A stretch of DNA of 7,331 nt from JBJXGF01 sp046153015 (GCA_046153015.1 JBJXGF010000190.1:1-7331); one strand, 5' to 3'; shown: positions 1 to 6,909, counted from the stretch's first letter. The notes: a model not told the origin generated them from the letters alone. Numbers and translations are program-made.

Positions 1-34
1 CGTCGTGGGCTGCGATCGCCGCCGCCCGGCCGCC

Positions 35-132
35 GCCGCCGCCGATTTCGCCGCGCTCGCACCGAATCGGTATCGATTCGGTGCGACGCCTTCGGTGAGG
101 GCATAAGGGCGGGTGGGGGGTCTACGCCGAAT
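35..132 (+). repeat. Two-hairpin repeat element, copy 1
   Basis: This copy aligns without gaps to 249-346, with about 90 of 98 positions identical. Hairpin I is a perfect 13-bp inverted repeat: left arm 57-69 (TCGCACCGAATCG), loop GTAT at 70-73, right arm 74-86. Hairpin II pairs TTCGGTG at 91-97 with CGCCGAA at 125-131 around a G-rich loop. Neither stem is followed by a T tract on either strand, so it is not a classical intrinsic terminator. The strand is assigned plus because the wobble pairs in copy 2 (and the U-G pair inside hairpin II) are G-U only in a plus-strand RNA. Whether it is transcribed, a protein-binding site or a dispersed REP/BOX-like repeat cannot be told from the window. Confidence 0.85.
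99..120 (+). other. Potential G-quadruplex motif in repeat copy 1
   Basis: Four G runs of three or more lie at 99-101, 107-109, 111-113 and 115-120, separated by loops of five, one and one bases (CATAA, C, T). This satisfies the usual G3+N1-7 pattern. It sits in the loop of hairpin II. In copy 2 the third run is broken (CTGGTGGGG), so the motif is not conserved between copies and may be incidental in such GC-rich DNA. Confidence 0.4.
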
Positions 133-248
133 TCCCCGGCCGGGCAGCGGTCGCTCGGCTGCGCTGCGCCTCCTGCTCCCCGTCGGCGCCCGGCTCGCCG
201 GCCCCGGCGCCTGACCCCCGGCCCCAGCTCCACCCCGGGTCGCCCTCG

Positions 249-346
249 GCCGCCGCCGGATTCGCCGCGGTCGCGCCGAATCGGTATCGATTCGGTGCGA
301 CGCATTCGGTGAGGGCATAAGGGCTGGTGGGGCGACTACGCCGAAT
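249..346 (+). repeat. Two-hairpin repeat element, copy 2
   Basis: This is the second copy of the 98-bp element, in the same orientation and 214 bp downstream of copy 1. Hairpin I occupies 271-300: arms 271-283 and 288-300 around the identical GTAT loop. The only change in its arms is A to G at 275, which converts an A-U pair into a G-U wobble in plus-strand RNA. Hairpin II is one pair longer than in copy 1, ATTCGGTG at 304-311 against CGCCGAAT at 339-346. The most conserved stretch outside the stems is GTGAGGGCATAAGGGC at 309-324. Differences between the copies mostly avoid the stems, which argues for a conserved structure, although two copies give little statistical power. Confidence 0.85.
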
Positions 347-357
347 GGTCGGGGCCG

Positions 358-376
358 GCGCCCGGCACGCGGGCGC
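358..376 (-). terminator. GC-only hairpin after the transporter gene, possible T-less terminator
   Basis: The arms GCGCCCG (358-364) and CGGGCGC (370-376) pair perfectly around a five-base loop. Reading the minus strand, the stem begins six bases after the TGA of the VIT-family gene. There is no T tract. Strong hairpins without a T run are common after genes in high-GC actinobacteria and are often proposed as terminators, but they also arise by chance in such DNA, so this is a tentative call. Confidence 0.35.
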
Positions 377-382
377 TCCCGG

Positions 383-1108
383 TCAGGAGAGCCCGGCTTG
401 GCCGACGAGGGCCCCGACTGCGAACGTGACCGCCGACGCGAACGCGGCGATCAGCGCCTGGCGCAGCGCGCTCCACAGCATGCTGCGTCCGGTGAAGCCG
501 GCCAGGATGCCCCCCACGGCGAGGGCGGTGAGCAGACCGAGGATGACCGAGCTCAGCACGGCGGCGGCGCCCGCGGCCAGGAACCACGGCACGAGCGGGA
601 CCACCGCCCCTGCGCAGAACGCCACGAACGACGAGCCGGCCGCCCCGAAGGGCGACCCGAGGGCGGCCGGGTCGACGCCGAGCTCCTCCCGGGCGTGGAT
701 CTCCAGCGCCACGTCGGGGTCGGCCATCAACTGGTCGGCCACCTCCCGCGCCGTCTCGGGCTTGAGGCCGCGGCGGCGGTAGATCTCGGCCAGCTCCTGC
801 ACCTCGGTGGAGTAGTCGTCGGCCAGCGCCCGCCGCTCGGCGGCCAGCTCCCGTTCCAGCAGCTCGCGCTGGGCCTGCATGGAGATGAACTCGCCGGCGG
901 CCATCGACACCGCCCCGGCGATGAGCCCGGCCAGCCCGGCCAGGCGCACGGTGGCGCCCGAGGGCCCCGCGCCGGCCACGCCGAGGATCAGCGACACGTT
1001 CGACACGAGCCCGTCGCTCACACCGAAGACCGCCGCCCGGGCCGCTCCGCCCTGCACGTCCCGGTGCTCCTCGACGTGGTGGTGACCGCGCGGCGACAGG
1101 GGCTTCAT
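383..1108 (-). CDS. VIT1/CCC1-family iron/manganese transporter
   Basis: This 241-residue membrane protein probably moves Fe2+ or Mn2+ across the cytoplasmic membrane, probably as a proton-coupled exporter as in plant and yeast VIT1/CCC1. About five membrane segments are visible (roughly residues 24-46, 54-76, 153-175, 178-204, 213-236). TM1 carries the family motif VFGVSDGLVSNVSL with Asp32, and TM2 carries AGAVSMAAGEFIS with Met69 and Glu73. The Asp-Met spacing of 37 equals that of the metal-path Asp43/Met80 of plant VIT1 as I recall it. Between TM2 and TM3 lies an acidic helical region with Glu91, Glu102, Glu105 and Glu142, in the style of the family's cytosolic metal-binding domain. The C-terminal ALRQ...AVTFAVGALVG helix is also typical. 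The N-terminus has a small His cluster (HHH at 9-11). There is no clear Shine-Dalgarno; a TACCGT box eight bases upstream of the ATG suggests a leaderless message. The length is normal. The metal specificity is inference. Confidence 0.9.
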   Translation of the reverse strand: MKPLSPRGHHHVEEHRDVQGGAARAAVFGVSDGLVSNVSLILGVAGAGPSGATVRLAGLAGLIAGAVSMAAGEFISMQAQRELLERELAAERRALADDYSTEVQELAEIYRRRGLKPETAREVADQLMADPDVALEIHAREELGVDPAALGSPFGAAGSSFVAFCAGAVVPLVPWFLAAGAAAVLSSVILGLLTALAVGGILAGFTGRSMLWSALRQALIAAFASAVTFAVGALVGQAGLS

Positions 1109-1116
1109 CGTGCTCG

Positions 1117-1144
1117 ACGGTACTCCGCCCGGCGGCCGCTCGAA
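1117..1144 (-). promoter_or_regulatory. Promoter of the VIT-family gene, probably leaderless
   Basis: On the minus strand TACCGT (1117-1122) fits the TAnnnT -10 pattern and lies eight bases before the ATG, so transcription would begin at or next to the start codon. A weak -35 candidate, TTCGAG (1139-1144), lies 16 bases upstream. No Shine-Dalgarno is present at a usual distance (the nearest GGAG is 14 nt from the ATG), which supports the leaderless reading. Confidence 0.45.
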
Positions 1145-1157
1145 GGCGCCGGCGGGC

Positions 1158-1163
1158 TAGGGT
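1158..1163 (+). promoter_or_regulatory. -10 box for the FAH-family gene
   Basis: TAGGGT here is followed by GCGGCC, and the same context (GGG, TAGsGT, GCGGCC) recurs before the synthetase gene at 5068. Transcription would begin near 1170, leaving a leader of about 28 bases that contains the Shine-Dalgarno. I see no convincing -35. The box faces the divergent transporter promoter in an 89-bp intergenic space. Confidence 0.4.
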
Positions 1164-1184
1164 GCGGCCTCGCCCACCCTTGCG

Positions 1185-1192
1185 AGGAGGAG
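1185..1192 (+). promoter_or_regulatory. Shine-Dalgarno that sets the FAH-family start
   Basis: AGGAGGAG ends five bases before the ATG at 1198 (AGGAGG core, seven-base spacing). It decides in favour of 1198 over the in-frame GTG at 1162, which has no ribosome-binding site and overlaps the predicted -10 box. Confidence 0.85.
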
Positions 1193-1197
1193 CCCAC

Positions 1198-2052
1198 ATG
1201 CCGTTCACGCTGGCCAACCTCGACGGACGGGCGCAGCTCGTCGTCGCCGGCGGGCTCTTCGACCTCGAGCGCCGCTCCGGCGGCCGGCTCCCCGCCGACC
1301 CGATGGCCGCGCTCGCCCTCGGCGACGCGCTGAGCGCGGAGGCGGCCCGCCTGGCCGCCGCGGGCGAGGCCCCCGACCGGCCCCTCGAGGGCGCGGCGCT
1401 CGACGCGCCCGTGCCCCGTCCGCAGAAGGTGTTCGGCATCGGGCTGAACTACCGCTCGCACGCCGCCGAGTCGAACATGGACCTGCCCGACACGCCGCTC
1501 GTGTTCGCCAAGTTCCCGAACTGCATCTGCGGGCCCACGGCCGACGTGGTGCTGAACGGCGCGAAGACCGACTGGGAGGTGGAGCTGGTGGCGGTGATCG
1601 GCCGCCGCTGCCGCCGGGTGGCCGCCGCCGACGCGTGGTCGGCCGTGGGCGCGCTCACCGTCGGCCAGGACATCTCGGACCGCAAGCTGCAGTTCGCCAC
1701 CAAGCCGCCGCAGTTCAACCTGGGCAAGTCCTGCGACACCTTCGGTCCGATCGGCCCCGTGCTCGTCTCGCCCGACAGCTTCGCCGACCCGACCGACCTC
1801 GGCCTCACCTGTGACATCACCGGGGTGCCCAAGCAGGACGCCCGCACCAAGGATCTGATCTTCACCGTGGCCGACCTCGTGGCCTACCTGTCGGGGATCT
1901 GCACGCTCGAGCCTGGCGACCTGATCTTCACCGGCACGCCCGACGGCGTCGGCGCCGCGCAGGGCCAGTACCTCACCCCGGGCGACGTGATCACCTCCAC
2001 GATCGAGGGGATCGGCACGCTGGTCAACCGCTGCGTCGCGCCGACGGACTGA
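1198..2052 (+). CDS. Fumarylacetoacetate hydrolase (FAH) family protein
   Basis: This 284-residue soluble enzyme belongs to the FAH superfamily, which cleaves or hydrates 2-oxo and beta-dicarbonyl acids using a divalent metal (fumarylacetoacetase, acylpyruvase, hydratase or decarboxylase activities). Residues 1-75 form the small N-terminal region. The catalytic fold starts at KVFGIGLNYRSHAAE (77-91). The metal ligands are visible: Glu127 and Glu129 in DWEVELVAVIG and Asp158 in GQDISDRK. Other family marks are GKSCDTFGPIGP (176-187), LEPGDLIFTGTPDGVG (237-252) and IEGIGTL (269-275). The GQDISDR form, rather than NDVSARD, marks a subfamily I associate with actinobacteria. Where most members have VNG, this one has ITG (207-209). 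It is first in a plus-strand run and is followed after 36 bases by the mannosidase. The exact substrate cannot be read from sequence; the nearby acyl-CoA synthetase makes a role in organic acid catabolism plausible. Confidence 0.93.
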   Translation: MPFTLANLDGRAQLVVAGGLFDLERRSGGRLPADPMAALALGDALSAEAARLAAAGEAPDRPLEGAALDAPVPRPQKVFGIGLNYRSHAAESNMDLPDTPLVFAKFPNCICGPTADVVLNGAKTDWEVELVAVIGRRCRRVAAADAWSAVGALTVGQDISDRKLQFATKPPQFNLGKSCDTFGPIGPVLVSPDSFADPTDLGLTCDITGVPKQDARTKDLIFTVADLVAYLSGICTLEPGDLIFTGTPDGVGAAQGQYLTPGDVITSTIEGIGTLVNRCVAPTD

Positions 2053-2088
2053 ACCCGCTCACACACCGAGCCGAGCCCCGGCCTCGCC

Positions 2089-5070
2089 GTGCACCGCCTC
2101 GCCGAGTACACCCGGGGCCGGCTCGCCCAGACCTCCGCCCGCCTCGCCGCGGCCGCCCGGCCCGAGACCGCGCCGATCGAGGGCCTCCTGCTGGCGGGGC
2201 CGTGCGGACGGATCGGGTGGGCAGACGCGCAGCGCCTGCCCCGCCGACCGGCCGCGCTCGGTGAGCAGCTCGGGCCGCGCTGGGCCACGTACTGGCTCTT
2301 CGGCGCCCCGCGGGTCCCGCCCTCCTGGGCCGGCGCCCGGGTCGAGCTGCTGGTCGTGACCCACTCCGAGGCCACCCTCTGGCTCGACGGCGCACCCGTG
2401 CAGGGGCTCAACACCTCGATCGGCGACACGGTCGACCGTCCAGACGCCGTGCTGGTGGAGGCGGCCGCCGGCGCCGAGGTGGCGCCGTTCGCCGTGGAGA
2501 TCGCGGCCAACGGCAGCTTCGGCCGCCTCCCCGGCCCCTACCGGCACGTGCAGCCGGCCGTGCTCGACCGCTGCGAGCTGGCCCGCTTCGACCCCGAGGC
2601 CTGGGCGCTGCACTGGGACTTCGAGGTGCTGCGCCAGCTCGAGGCGCTCGACGGGCTCGACCCCTCCTGGGCGGGCCGGCTCGCCTCCCGACTGCTGGAG
2701 GTCGCCGACCGCCTCGACCCCGAGGACCGCGCCACCTGGCCCGCCGCCCGCGCCGCGCTGGCCGAGCTGGCCGCCCACCGCAACGGCGGCGCCGCCCACC
2801 GCATCACCGCCGTGGGCCACGCCCACCTCGACACGGCCTGGCTGTGGCCGATCGCCGAGACCCAGCGCAAGGCGCTGCGCACGTTCAGCACCCAGGCCGC
2901 GTACCTCGAACGCTGGCCCGGGTACTGCTTCGCCGCCAGCCAGGCGCAGCACTACGCCTGGGTGGCGGCCGCCGCGCCCGAGCTGTGGCGGCGCATCCGG
3001 GGCCACGTGGAGGCCGGGCGGTGGGCGCCGGTCGGCGGCATGTGGGTCGAGCCCGACGGCAACCTCCCCTCGGGCGAGTCCTTCGTTCGCCAGCTCCTGC
3101 TCGGCCAGCGCTTCTTCGAGCGTGAGCTCGGCCGACGCTGCCGCACCGGTTGGCTGCCCGACACCTTCGGCTTTCACAACCAGCTCCCCCAGCTCCTCAG
3201 CCAGGCCGGCCTCGCCCGGTTCCTCACCCAGAAGCTGTCGTGGAGCCGCTTCACGCAGCCCACCCACCACAGCTTCGACTGGCGGGGCCTCGACGGCACG
3301 AGTGTGCTCGTGCACTTCCCCCCGGCCGGCACGTACAACTCCACCGGCACGCTGGCCGAGCTGCGCGCCGCCGCCGACGCCTACCGCGACCACGACCGCA
3401 GCGCCGCCAGCCTGCTGCTCTTCGGTCACGGCGACGGCGGCGGCGGCCCCACTCCGGGGATGATCGAGACGCTGCTGCGGGCGGGGGACCTGCAGGGCGC
3501 CCCCCGCACCCGGCTGGCCAGCCCCGACGAGCTCTTCGACGAGCTCGAGGCCGAGCCCGGCCCCCGCCCCGAGGTGGTCGGCGAGCTCTACCTCGAGTAC
3601 CACCGGGGCACGTACACCTCCCAGGCCGCCGGCAAGGCCGCCAACCGCCGCAACGAGCTGGCCCTCCACGACGCCGAGCTGCTGTGGGCCGCCGTGGGAG
3701 ACCCGCCGCCCCGGGCCGAGCTGCGCCAGCTGTGGCGACGGCTCTGCGTCACGCAGTTCCACGACATCCTGCCCGGCACGTCGATCGGCGGGGTCCACCG
3801 TGAGGCCGCCGCCGACCACGCGGCGGTGGCCGCCGGCGCCGAGGCGCTGGTCGGCGCCGCCCTCGGCCGGCTGTGCGCCGCCGGCCCCTCGACCCCGCTC
3901 AACACCCTTGGCGTGGCCCGCCGCGAGGTGACCGACGGGCCGGGCGGCCTGGCGCTGGTCGAGGCGCCGCCGTTCGGTGCCGGCCGGGTCGTGCCCGCCC
4001 GCGCCGCGATGACCGCCGTCGAGCGCGCCGACGGCTTCGTGCTCGACAACGGCGTGCTGCGGGTGGGCGTCGCCCGCTCGGGCGAGCTCACGAGCGTGGT
4101 GGAGCTGCGCAGCGGCCGGGAGGCGCTGGCCGGGCCAGGCAACGTGCTCGTGCTCCACGACGACCGGCCGATCCGCTACGACGCCTGGGACATCGACCCG
4201 TACACGCTCGGCGCGGGCCAGGAGACGCCCCCGGCCGAGCGGGCCTCGCTGGCGCTCGCGCACCCGCTGCGGGCCGAGGTCGTGCTCGAGCGCCGGGTCG
4301 GCGGGGCGAGCCGGATGCGCCAGGTGGTGCGCCTCGACGCCGAGGCGGCGCGGGTCGAGGTCCACTGCGAGATCGACTGGCGGGAGCGTCACCAGCTGCT
4401 CAAGGTGCGCTTCCCCCTCGCGGTGCACGCCGACGAGGCGGCCTACGAGACGCCCTTCGGCCACACCGTGCGCCCGACACATTGGTCGAGCCCCGCCGAC
4501 TACGCCCGCTACGAGGTCCCCGGGCACCGCTGGGCGGACCTCTCCGAGCACGGCTTCGGCGCGGCGCTGCTCTCGGAGTCCAAGTACGGCTGGTCGGCCA
4601 AGGGCAGCACGCTCACGCTCAGCCTGCTGCGGGCGTCGACCACCCCGGACCCCGAGGCCGACCAGGGCGCCCACCGCTTCGCCTACGCGCTGCGCCCCCA
4701 CCGGGGCGGCTGGCGGGAGGCGCAGGTGGTGGCCGAGGGTCTGCGCTTCAACCATCCGCTGCGCTGGGCGCCCGGCCCGCTCCCCTGGCCGGGGGCGTTC
4801 GCCTGGGTCGACGACGCCAACCTGCTGATCGACACGGTCAAGCGGGCCGAGGACGACGAGCGCCTGGTCCTGCGCCTCTACGAGCTGCACGGCGCTCGGG
4901 GCCGGGCCCGCCTGCACCTCGCCCGGCGCGCCCGCGCCGCCCGGCGGGCCACGATCCTCGAAGACGACCTCGGCGCCGCGACCGTGCGCGACGGAGCGGT
5001 CGAGCTCGACTACCGCCCCTACGAGGTGCTCACGCTCCTGGTCGACGAGGCGGATCGGCCGGGCGGGTAG
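2089..5070 (+). CDS. Alpha-mannosidase, glycoside hydrolase family 38 (cytosolic MAN2C1-like)
   Basis: This is a 993-residue enzyme predicted to remove alpha-linked mannose from oligosaccharides. An N-terminal beta-sandwich-like region (about 1-235) precedes the GH38 catalytic domain (about 238-495). GHAHLDTAWLWP (243-254) supplies zinc ligands His246 and Asp248. WLPDTFGFH (355-363) holds the nucleophile and zinc ligand Asp358. FGHGDGGGGP (445-454) is also a family signature. The helical middle domain shows ELYLEYHRGTYTSQ (499-512) and TQFHDILPGTSIGGVH (555-570). The C-terminal beta domains (about 660-985) include FGHTVRPTHW, LSESKYGWS and PDPEADQGAHRF. The length matches cytosolic-type members (about 1000). 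No signal peptide or membrane segment is seen, so it should act in the cytoplasm on imported or internal glycans. The GTG start has no Shine-Dalgarno but places MHRLAEYTRGRL where family members begin, and no alternative start lies between it and the previous stop. No sugar transporter or other glycosidase is near. Its natural substrate is unknown. Confidence 0.93.
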   Translation: MHRLAEYTRGRLAQTSARLAAAARPETAPIEGLLLAGPCGRIGWADAQRLPRRPAALGEQLGPRWATYWLFGAPRVPPSWAGARVELLVVTHSEATLWLDGAPVQGLNTSIGDTVDRPDAVLVEAAAGAEVAPFAVEIAANGSFGRLPGPYRHVQPAVLDRCELARFDPEAWALHWDFEVLRQLEALDGLDPSWAGRLASRLLEVADRLDPEDRATWPAARAALAELAAHRNGGAAHRITAVGHAHLDTAWLWPIAETQRKALRTFSTQAAYLERWPGYCFAASQAQHYAWVAAAAPELWRRIRGHVEAGRWAPVGGMWVEPDGNLPSGESFVRQLLLGQRFFERELGRRCRTGWLPDTFGFHNQLPQLLSQAGLARFLTQKLSWSRFTQPTHHSFDWRGLDGTSVLVHFPPAGTYNSTGTLAELRAAADAYRDHDRSAASLLLFGHGDGGGGPTPGMIETLLRAGDLQGAPRTRLASPDELFDELEAEPGPRPEVVGELYLEYHRGTYTSQAAGKAANRRNELALHDAELLWAAVGDPPPRAELRQLWRRLCVTQFHDILPGTSIGGVHREAAADHAAVAAGAEALVGAALGRLCAAGPSTPLNTLGVARREVTDGPGGLALVEAPPFGAGRVVPARAAMTAVERADGFVLDNGVLRVGVARSGELTSVVELRSGREALAGPGNVLVLHDDRPIRYDAWDIDPYTLGAGQETPPAERASLALAHPLRAEVVLERRVGGASRMRQVVRLDAEAARVEVHCEIDWRERHQLLKVRFPLAVHADEAAYETPFGHTVRPTHWSSPADYARYEVPGHRWADLSEHGFGAALLSESKYGWSAKGSTLTLSLLRASTTPDPEADQGAHRFAYALRPHRGGWREAQVVAEGLRFNHPLRWAPGPLPWPGAFAWVDDANLLIDTVKRAEDDERLVLRLYELHGARGRARLHLARRARAARRATILEDDLGAATVRDGAVELDYRPYEVLTLLVDEADRPGG

Positions 5071-5073
5071 CGT
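5068..5073 (+). promoter_or_regulatory. Internal promoter of the synthetase gene, overlapping the mannosidase stop
   Basis: TAGCGT uses the mannosidase stop codon TAG as its first three bases and ends six bases before the ATG at 5080. This is ideal spacing for a message that starts on the A of the start codon. A loose -35 candidate is TCGACG at 5042-5047, with a long 20-base spacer. There is no Shine-Dalgarno before 5080, which fits leaderless expression independent of the upstream genes. Confidence 0.45.
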
Positions 5074-5079
5074 GCGGCC

Positions 5080-6735
5080 ATGACCATCGCGATTCCCGGG
5101 CGGCGCGAGATCGACGCCGACACGGTGCGCCTCTACCACGAGCGCGGCTGGTGGCGGGAGCGGACCTTCCTCGACGACTTCGACGAGCAGGTCGCACGCC
5201 GGGCCGACCAGGCGGCGATCGTCGCCTATCGCACGGGCGCCCCGCTGCCGGTGACGCTCACCTACGGCCAGCTCGACACGCTCAGCCGGCGCTTCGCCGG
5301 GGCGCTGCTCGAGCTCGGCGTGGCGCCCGGCGAGGCGGTGTCGCTGCAGCTCCCCAACGGCTGGGAGTTCCCCGCCCTCGCCCTGGGCATCTTGCGGGCC
5401 GGCGCCGTGGTCAACCCGCTCGTGCCGATCTTCCGCCATCGGGAGCTGAGCTTCATCCTGGGGCGCACCGAGAGCCGCATCGTGGTCGTGCCGCGCCTGT
5501 TCCGCGGCTTCGACCACGGGGCGCTGGCCGCGCAGCTCGTGCGCGAGCTGCCGGCGCTGACCCACGCGTTCGTGGTCGGCGGCGAGCCGCCCGACGGGGC
5601 GCGCAGCTTCGAGGCGCACTTCCTCGAGCGGCGCTGGGAGGACGACCGCTCCCTGGCCGGTGCGCTCGCCGCCCGCCGGCCCCGCGCCGACCAGCTCGTG
5701 GAGATCCAGTTCACCTCGGGCACGACGGGTGAGCCCAAGGGCGTGCTCCACGATTTCAACACCATCTACTCCGGCGGCCGCGCCCTGCGGGACGCGCTCG
5801 GCTTCACCGAGCACGACACCTGCTTCATGGCCTCCACCCTCGCCCACCAGACCGGGTTCCTCTACGGCCTCCTGCAGCCGCTCTCGATGGGCATGAAGGT
5901 CGTGTACCAGGACGTCTGGAACGCGGCGGAGATGATCGCGATCGTCGACGCGGAGCAGGTGGCGTTCACCGTGTCGGCCACGCCGTTCGTGCTCGACATG
6001 ATCGCCGCGCAGCGCGAGGCGGGCCGCTCGCTGGCCAGCTTCAAGTACTTCATCTGCGGCGGGGCGCCGATCCCGCCGCACGTGGTGGCCGAGGCGCAGG
6101 AGGTGCTCGACGCCGAGCTGATCGCCGTGTGGGGGATGACCGAGAACGCGGTGGTCACCACCACCCGGCCGGGCCAGCCCGTGGAGGTGGTGTCCTCGAG
6201 CGACGGGACCCCGGTGGACTGGATGGAGATCCGGGTGGTCGACGACGACCTCGTGGAGCGCCCGGTGGGCGAAACCGGCCGGCTCCAGGTGCGCGGCCCG
6301 AGCCAGGCGCTGGGCTATTTCCATCGGCCCGACGTGTACGCCGAGGCCACCACCCCCGACGGCTGGTTCGACACCGGCGACCTGGCCTGGCGGCGCGAGG
6401 ACGGCGGCATCCGCATCTCGGGCCGCCGCAAGGACCTCGTGATCCGCGGCGGCGAGAACATCCCGGTGGTCGAGGTGGAGGCTGTGCTCTACACGCACCC
6501 CAAGGTGCGGGAGGTGGCCGTGATCGGCCTGCCCGACGAACGGCTGGGGGAGCGGGCCTGCGCCGTGGTGGCGCCCGAGGGTGAGCCGCCGACCCTGGCC
6601 GAGCTCACCGCCCACCTGGCCGAGCAGGGCGCCGCCAAGCAGTACTGGCCCGAGCGGCTGGAGCTGGTCGACGAGATGCCCAAGACCCCCTCGGGGAAGA
6701 TCCAGAAGTTCCAGCTGCGCCAGCGCTTCGGCTGA
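5080..6735 (+). CDS. AMP-forming acyl-CoA synthetase, cyclohexanecarboxylate-CoA ligase-like
   Basis: This 551-residue ANL-superfamily enzyme activates a carboxylic acid with ATP to an acyl-adenylate and then forms the CoA thioester in the cytoplasm. The ATP-binding loop is FTSGTTGEPKG (211-221). Motif A5 is WGMTEN (351-356). YFHRPDVY (413-420) leads into DGWFDTGDL (427-435), and the hinge region is GRRKDLVIRGGENI (448-461). The C-terminal PKTPSGKIQK (534-543) has catalytic Lys540. The N-terminal half, with TVRLYHERGWW (15-25), LQLPNGWEF (89-97), NPLVPIFRHREL (112-123) and FRGFDH (141-146), closely resembles the cyclohexanecarboxylate-CoA ligase (AliA) group rather than long-chain FadD or acetyl-CoA synthetase. 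It starts nine bases after the mannosidase and is complete. A cyclic or medium-chain carboxylate substrate is therefore likely but unproven. Along with the FAH-family gene it hints at alicyclic or aromatic acid catabolism; the remaining pathway genes are not in the window. Confidence 0.94.
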   Translation: MTIAIPGRREIDADTVRLYHERGWWRERTFLDDFDEQVARRADQAAIVAYRTGAPLPVTLTYGQLDTLSRRFAGALLELGVAPGEAVSLQLPNGWEFPALALGILRAGAVVNPLVPIFRHRELSFILGRTESRIVVVPRLFRGFDHGALAAQLVRELPALTHAFVVGGEPPDGARSFEAHFLERRWEDDRSLAGALAARRPRADQLVEIQFTSGTTGEPKGVLHDFNTIYSGGRALRDALGFTEHDTCFMASTLAHQTGFLYGLLQPLSMGMKVVYQDVWNAAEMIAIVDAEQVAFTVSATPFVLDMIAAQREAGRSLASFKYFICGGAPIPPHVVAEAQEVLDAELIAVWGMTENAVVTTTRPGQPVEVVSSSDGTPVDWMEIRVVDDDLVERPVGETGRLQVRGPSQALGYFHRPDVYAEATTPDGWFDTGDLAWRREDGGIRISGRRKDLVIRGGENIPVVEVEAVLYTHPKVREVAVIGLPDERLGERACAVVAPEGEPPTLAELTAHLAEQGAAKQYWPERLELVDEMPKTPSGKIQKFQLRQRFG

Positions 6736-6801
6736 ATCGGGGCTTGAACCACCTGAGTGGGAGAAAACGTCACGGGGCGAACCCCGGAAGCGCCGCAACT
6801 A

Positions 6802-6842
6802 TCGACGCTCCGAGCTCGCCACGCTGCTGAGCGTCGACTTTT
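6802..6842 (+). terminator. Intrinsic terminator candidate after the synthetase gene
   Basis: TCGACGCTC (6802-6810) and GAGCGTCGA (6829-6837) form a perfect 9-bp stem around an 18-base loop that itself contains the palindrome CGAGCTCG. The stem is followed by C and TTTT (6839-6842). It lies 66 bases after the TGA at 6735. Two small stem-loops precede it: CCAC/GTGG at 6749-6760 and CGGGG/CCCCG around a CGAA loop at 6773-6786. The T run is short, but in this very GC-rich sequence it stands out. It would end the FAH-mannosidase-synthetase transcripts before the MerR gene. Confidence 0.55.
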
Positions 6843-6909
6843 CGTGCGTGCTCGACCGGGTGCCCGTGAGGATTGCTCCCGCTCGCTGTTCGATACCGGG
6901 AAGGTGGTC

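Larger units (their letters stand above)
1..382. other. Non-coding region with a duplicated structured element
   Basis: I find no convincing gene here. The open frames that enter the region are out-of-frame extensions over the transporter gene and match no family I know. The stretch is dominated by two 98-bp repeat copies (35-132 and 249-346) separated by a GC-rich spacer at 133-248, in which I see no further conserved structure. The first 34 bases are a GCC-rich run. The motif CGGCGCCCGGC occurs both in the spacer (about 184-194) and after copy 2 (about 356-366), so the duplication may once have been longer. Downstream of copy 2, a compact GC hairpin lies next to the end of the transporter gene. 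Confidence 0.7.

Noticed and set aside
57..86. Hairpin I of the repeat as an intrinsic terminator
   Set aside because: No T tract follows it on either strand, and it lies more than 290 bp beyond the transporter stop codon; the hairpin at 358-376 is better placed.
35..346. CRISPR array or integron attC sites
   Set aside because: There are only two units of 98 bp separated by 116 bp, no cas or integrase genes, and no core sites of the attC type.
1162..1197. Upstream GTG start for the FAH-family gene, adding 12 residues
   Set aside because: It has no ribosome-binding site and overlaps the likely -10 box, while ATG 1198 has a strong AGGAGG seven bases upstream.
336..1439. Long open frames on both strands over the transporter gene (minus 336-1439, plus 398-1333)
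   Set aside because: Both are Arg/Ala/Gly-rich shadows with no family motifs, while the minus frame at 383-1108 has clear VIT1/CCC1 motifs and membrane helices.
2050..2091. Stop-codon readthrough joining the FAH-family and mannosidase proteins
   Set aside because: The two genes are in the same frame with 12 sense codons between the TGA and the GTG, but same-frame spacing occurs by chance in one third of gene pairs and the TGA is not in a known readthrough context.
2059..6798. Open minus-strand frame of 1579 codons spanning the mannosidase and synthetase genes
   Set aside because: The translation is low-complexity (rich in Gly, Ala, Arg, His, Leu, Val) with no domain I recognise, and it runs antisense to two genes with complete catalytic motifs. 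Long antisense frames are a known effect of G/C-ending codons.
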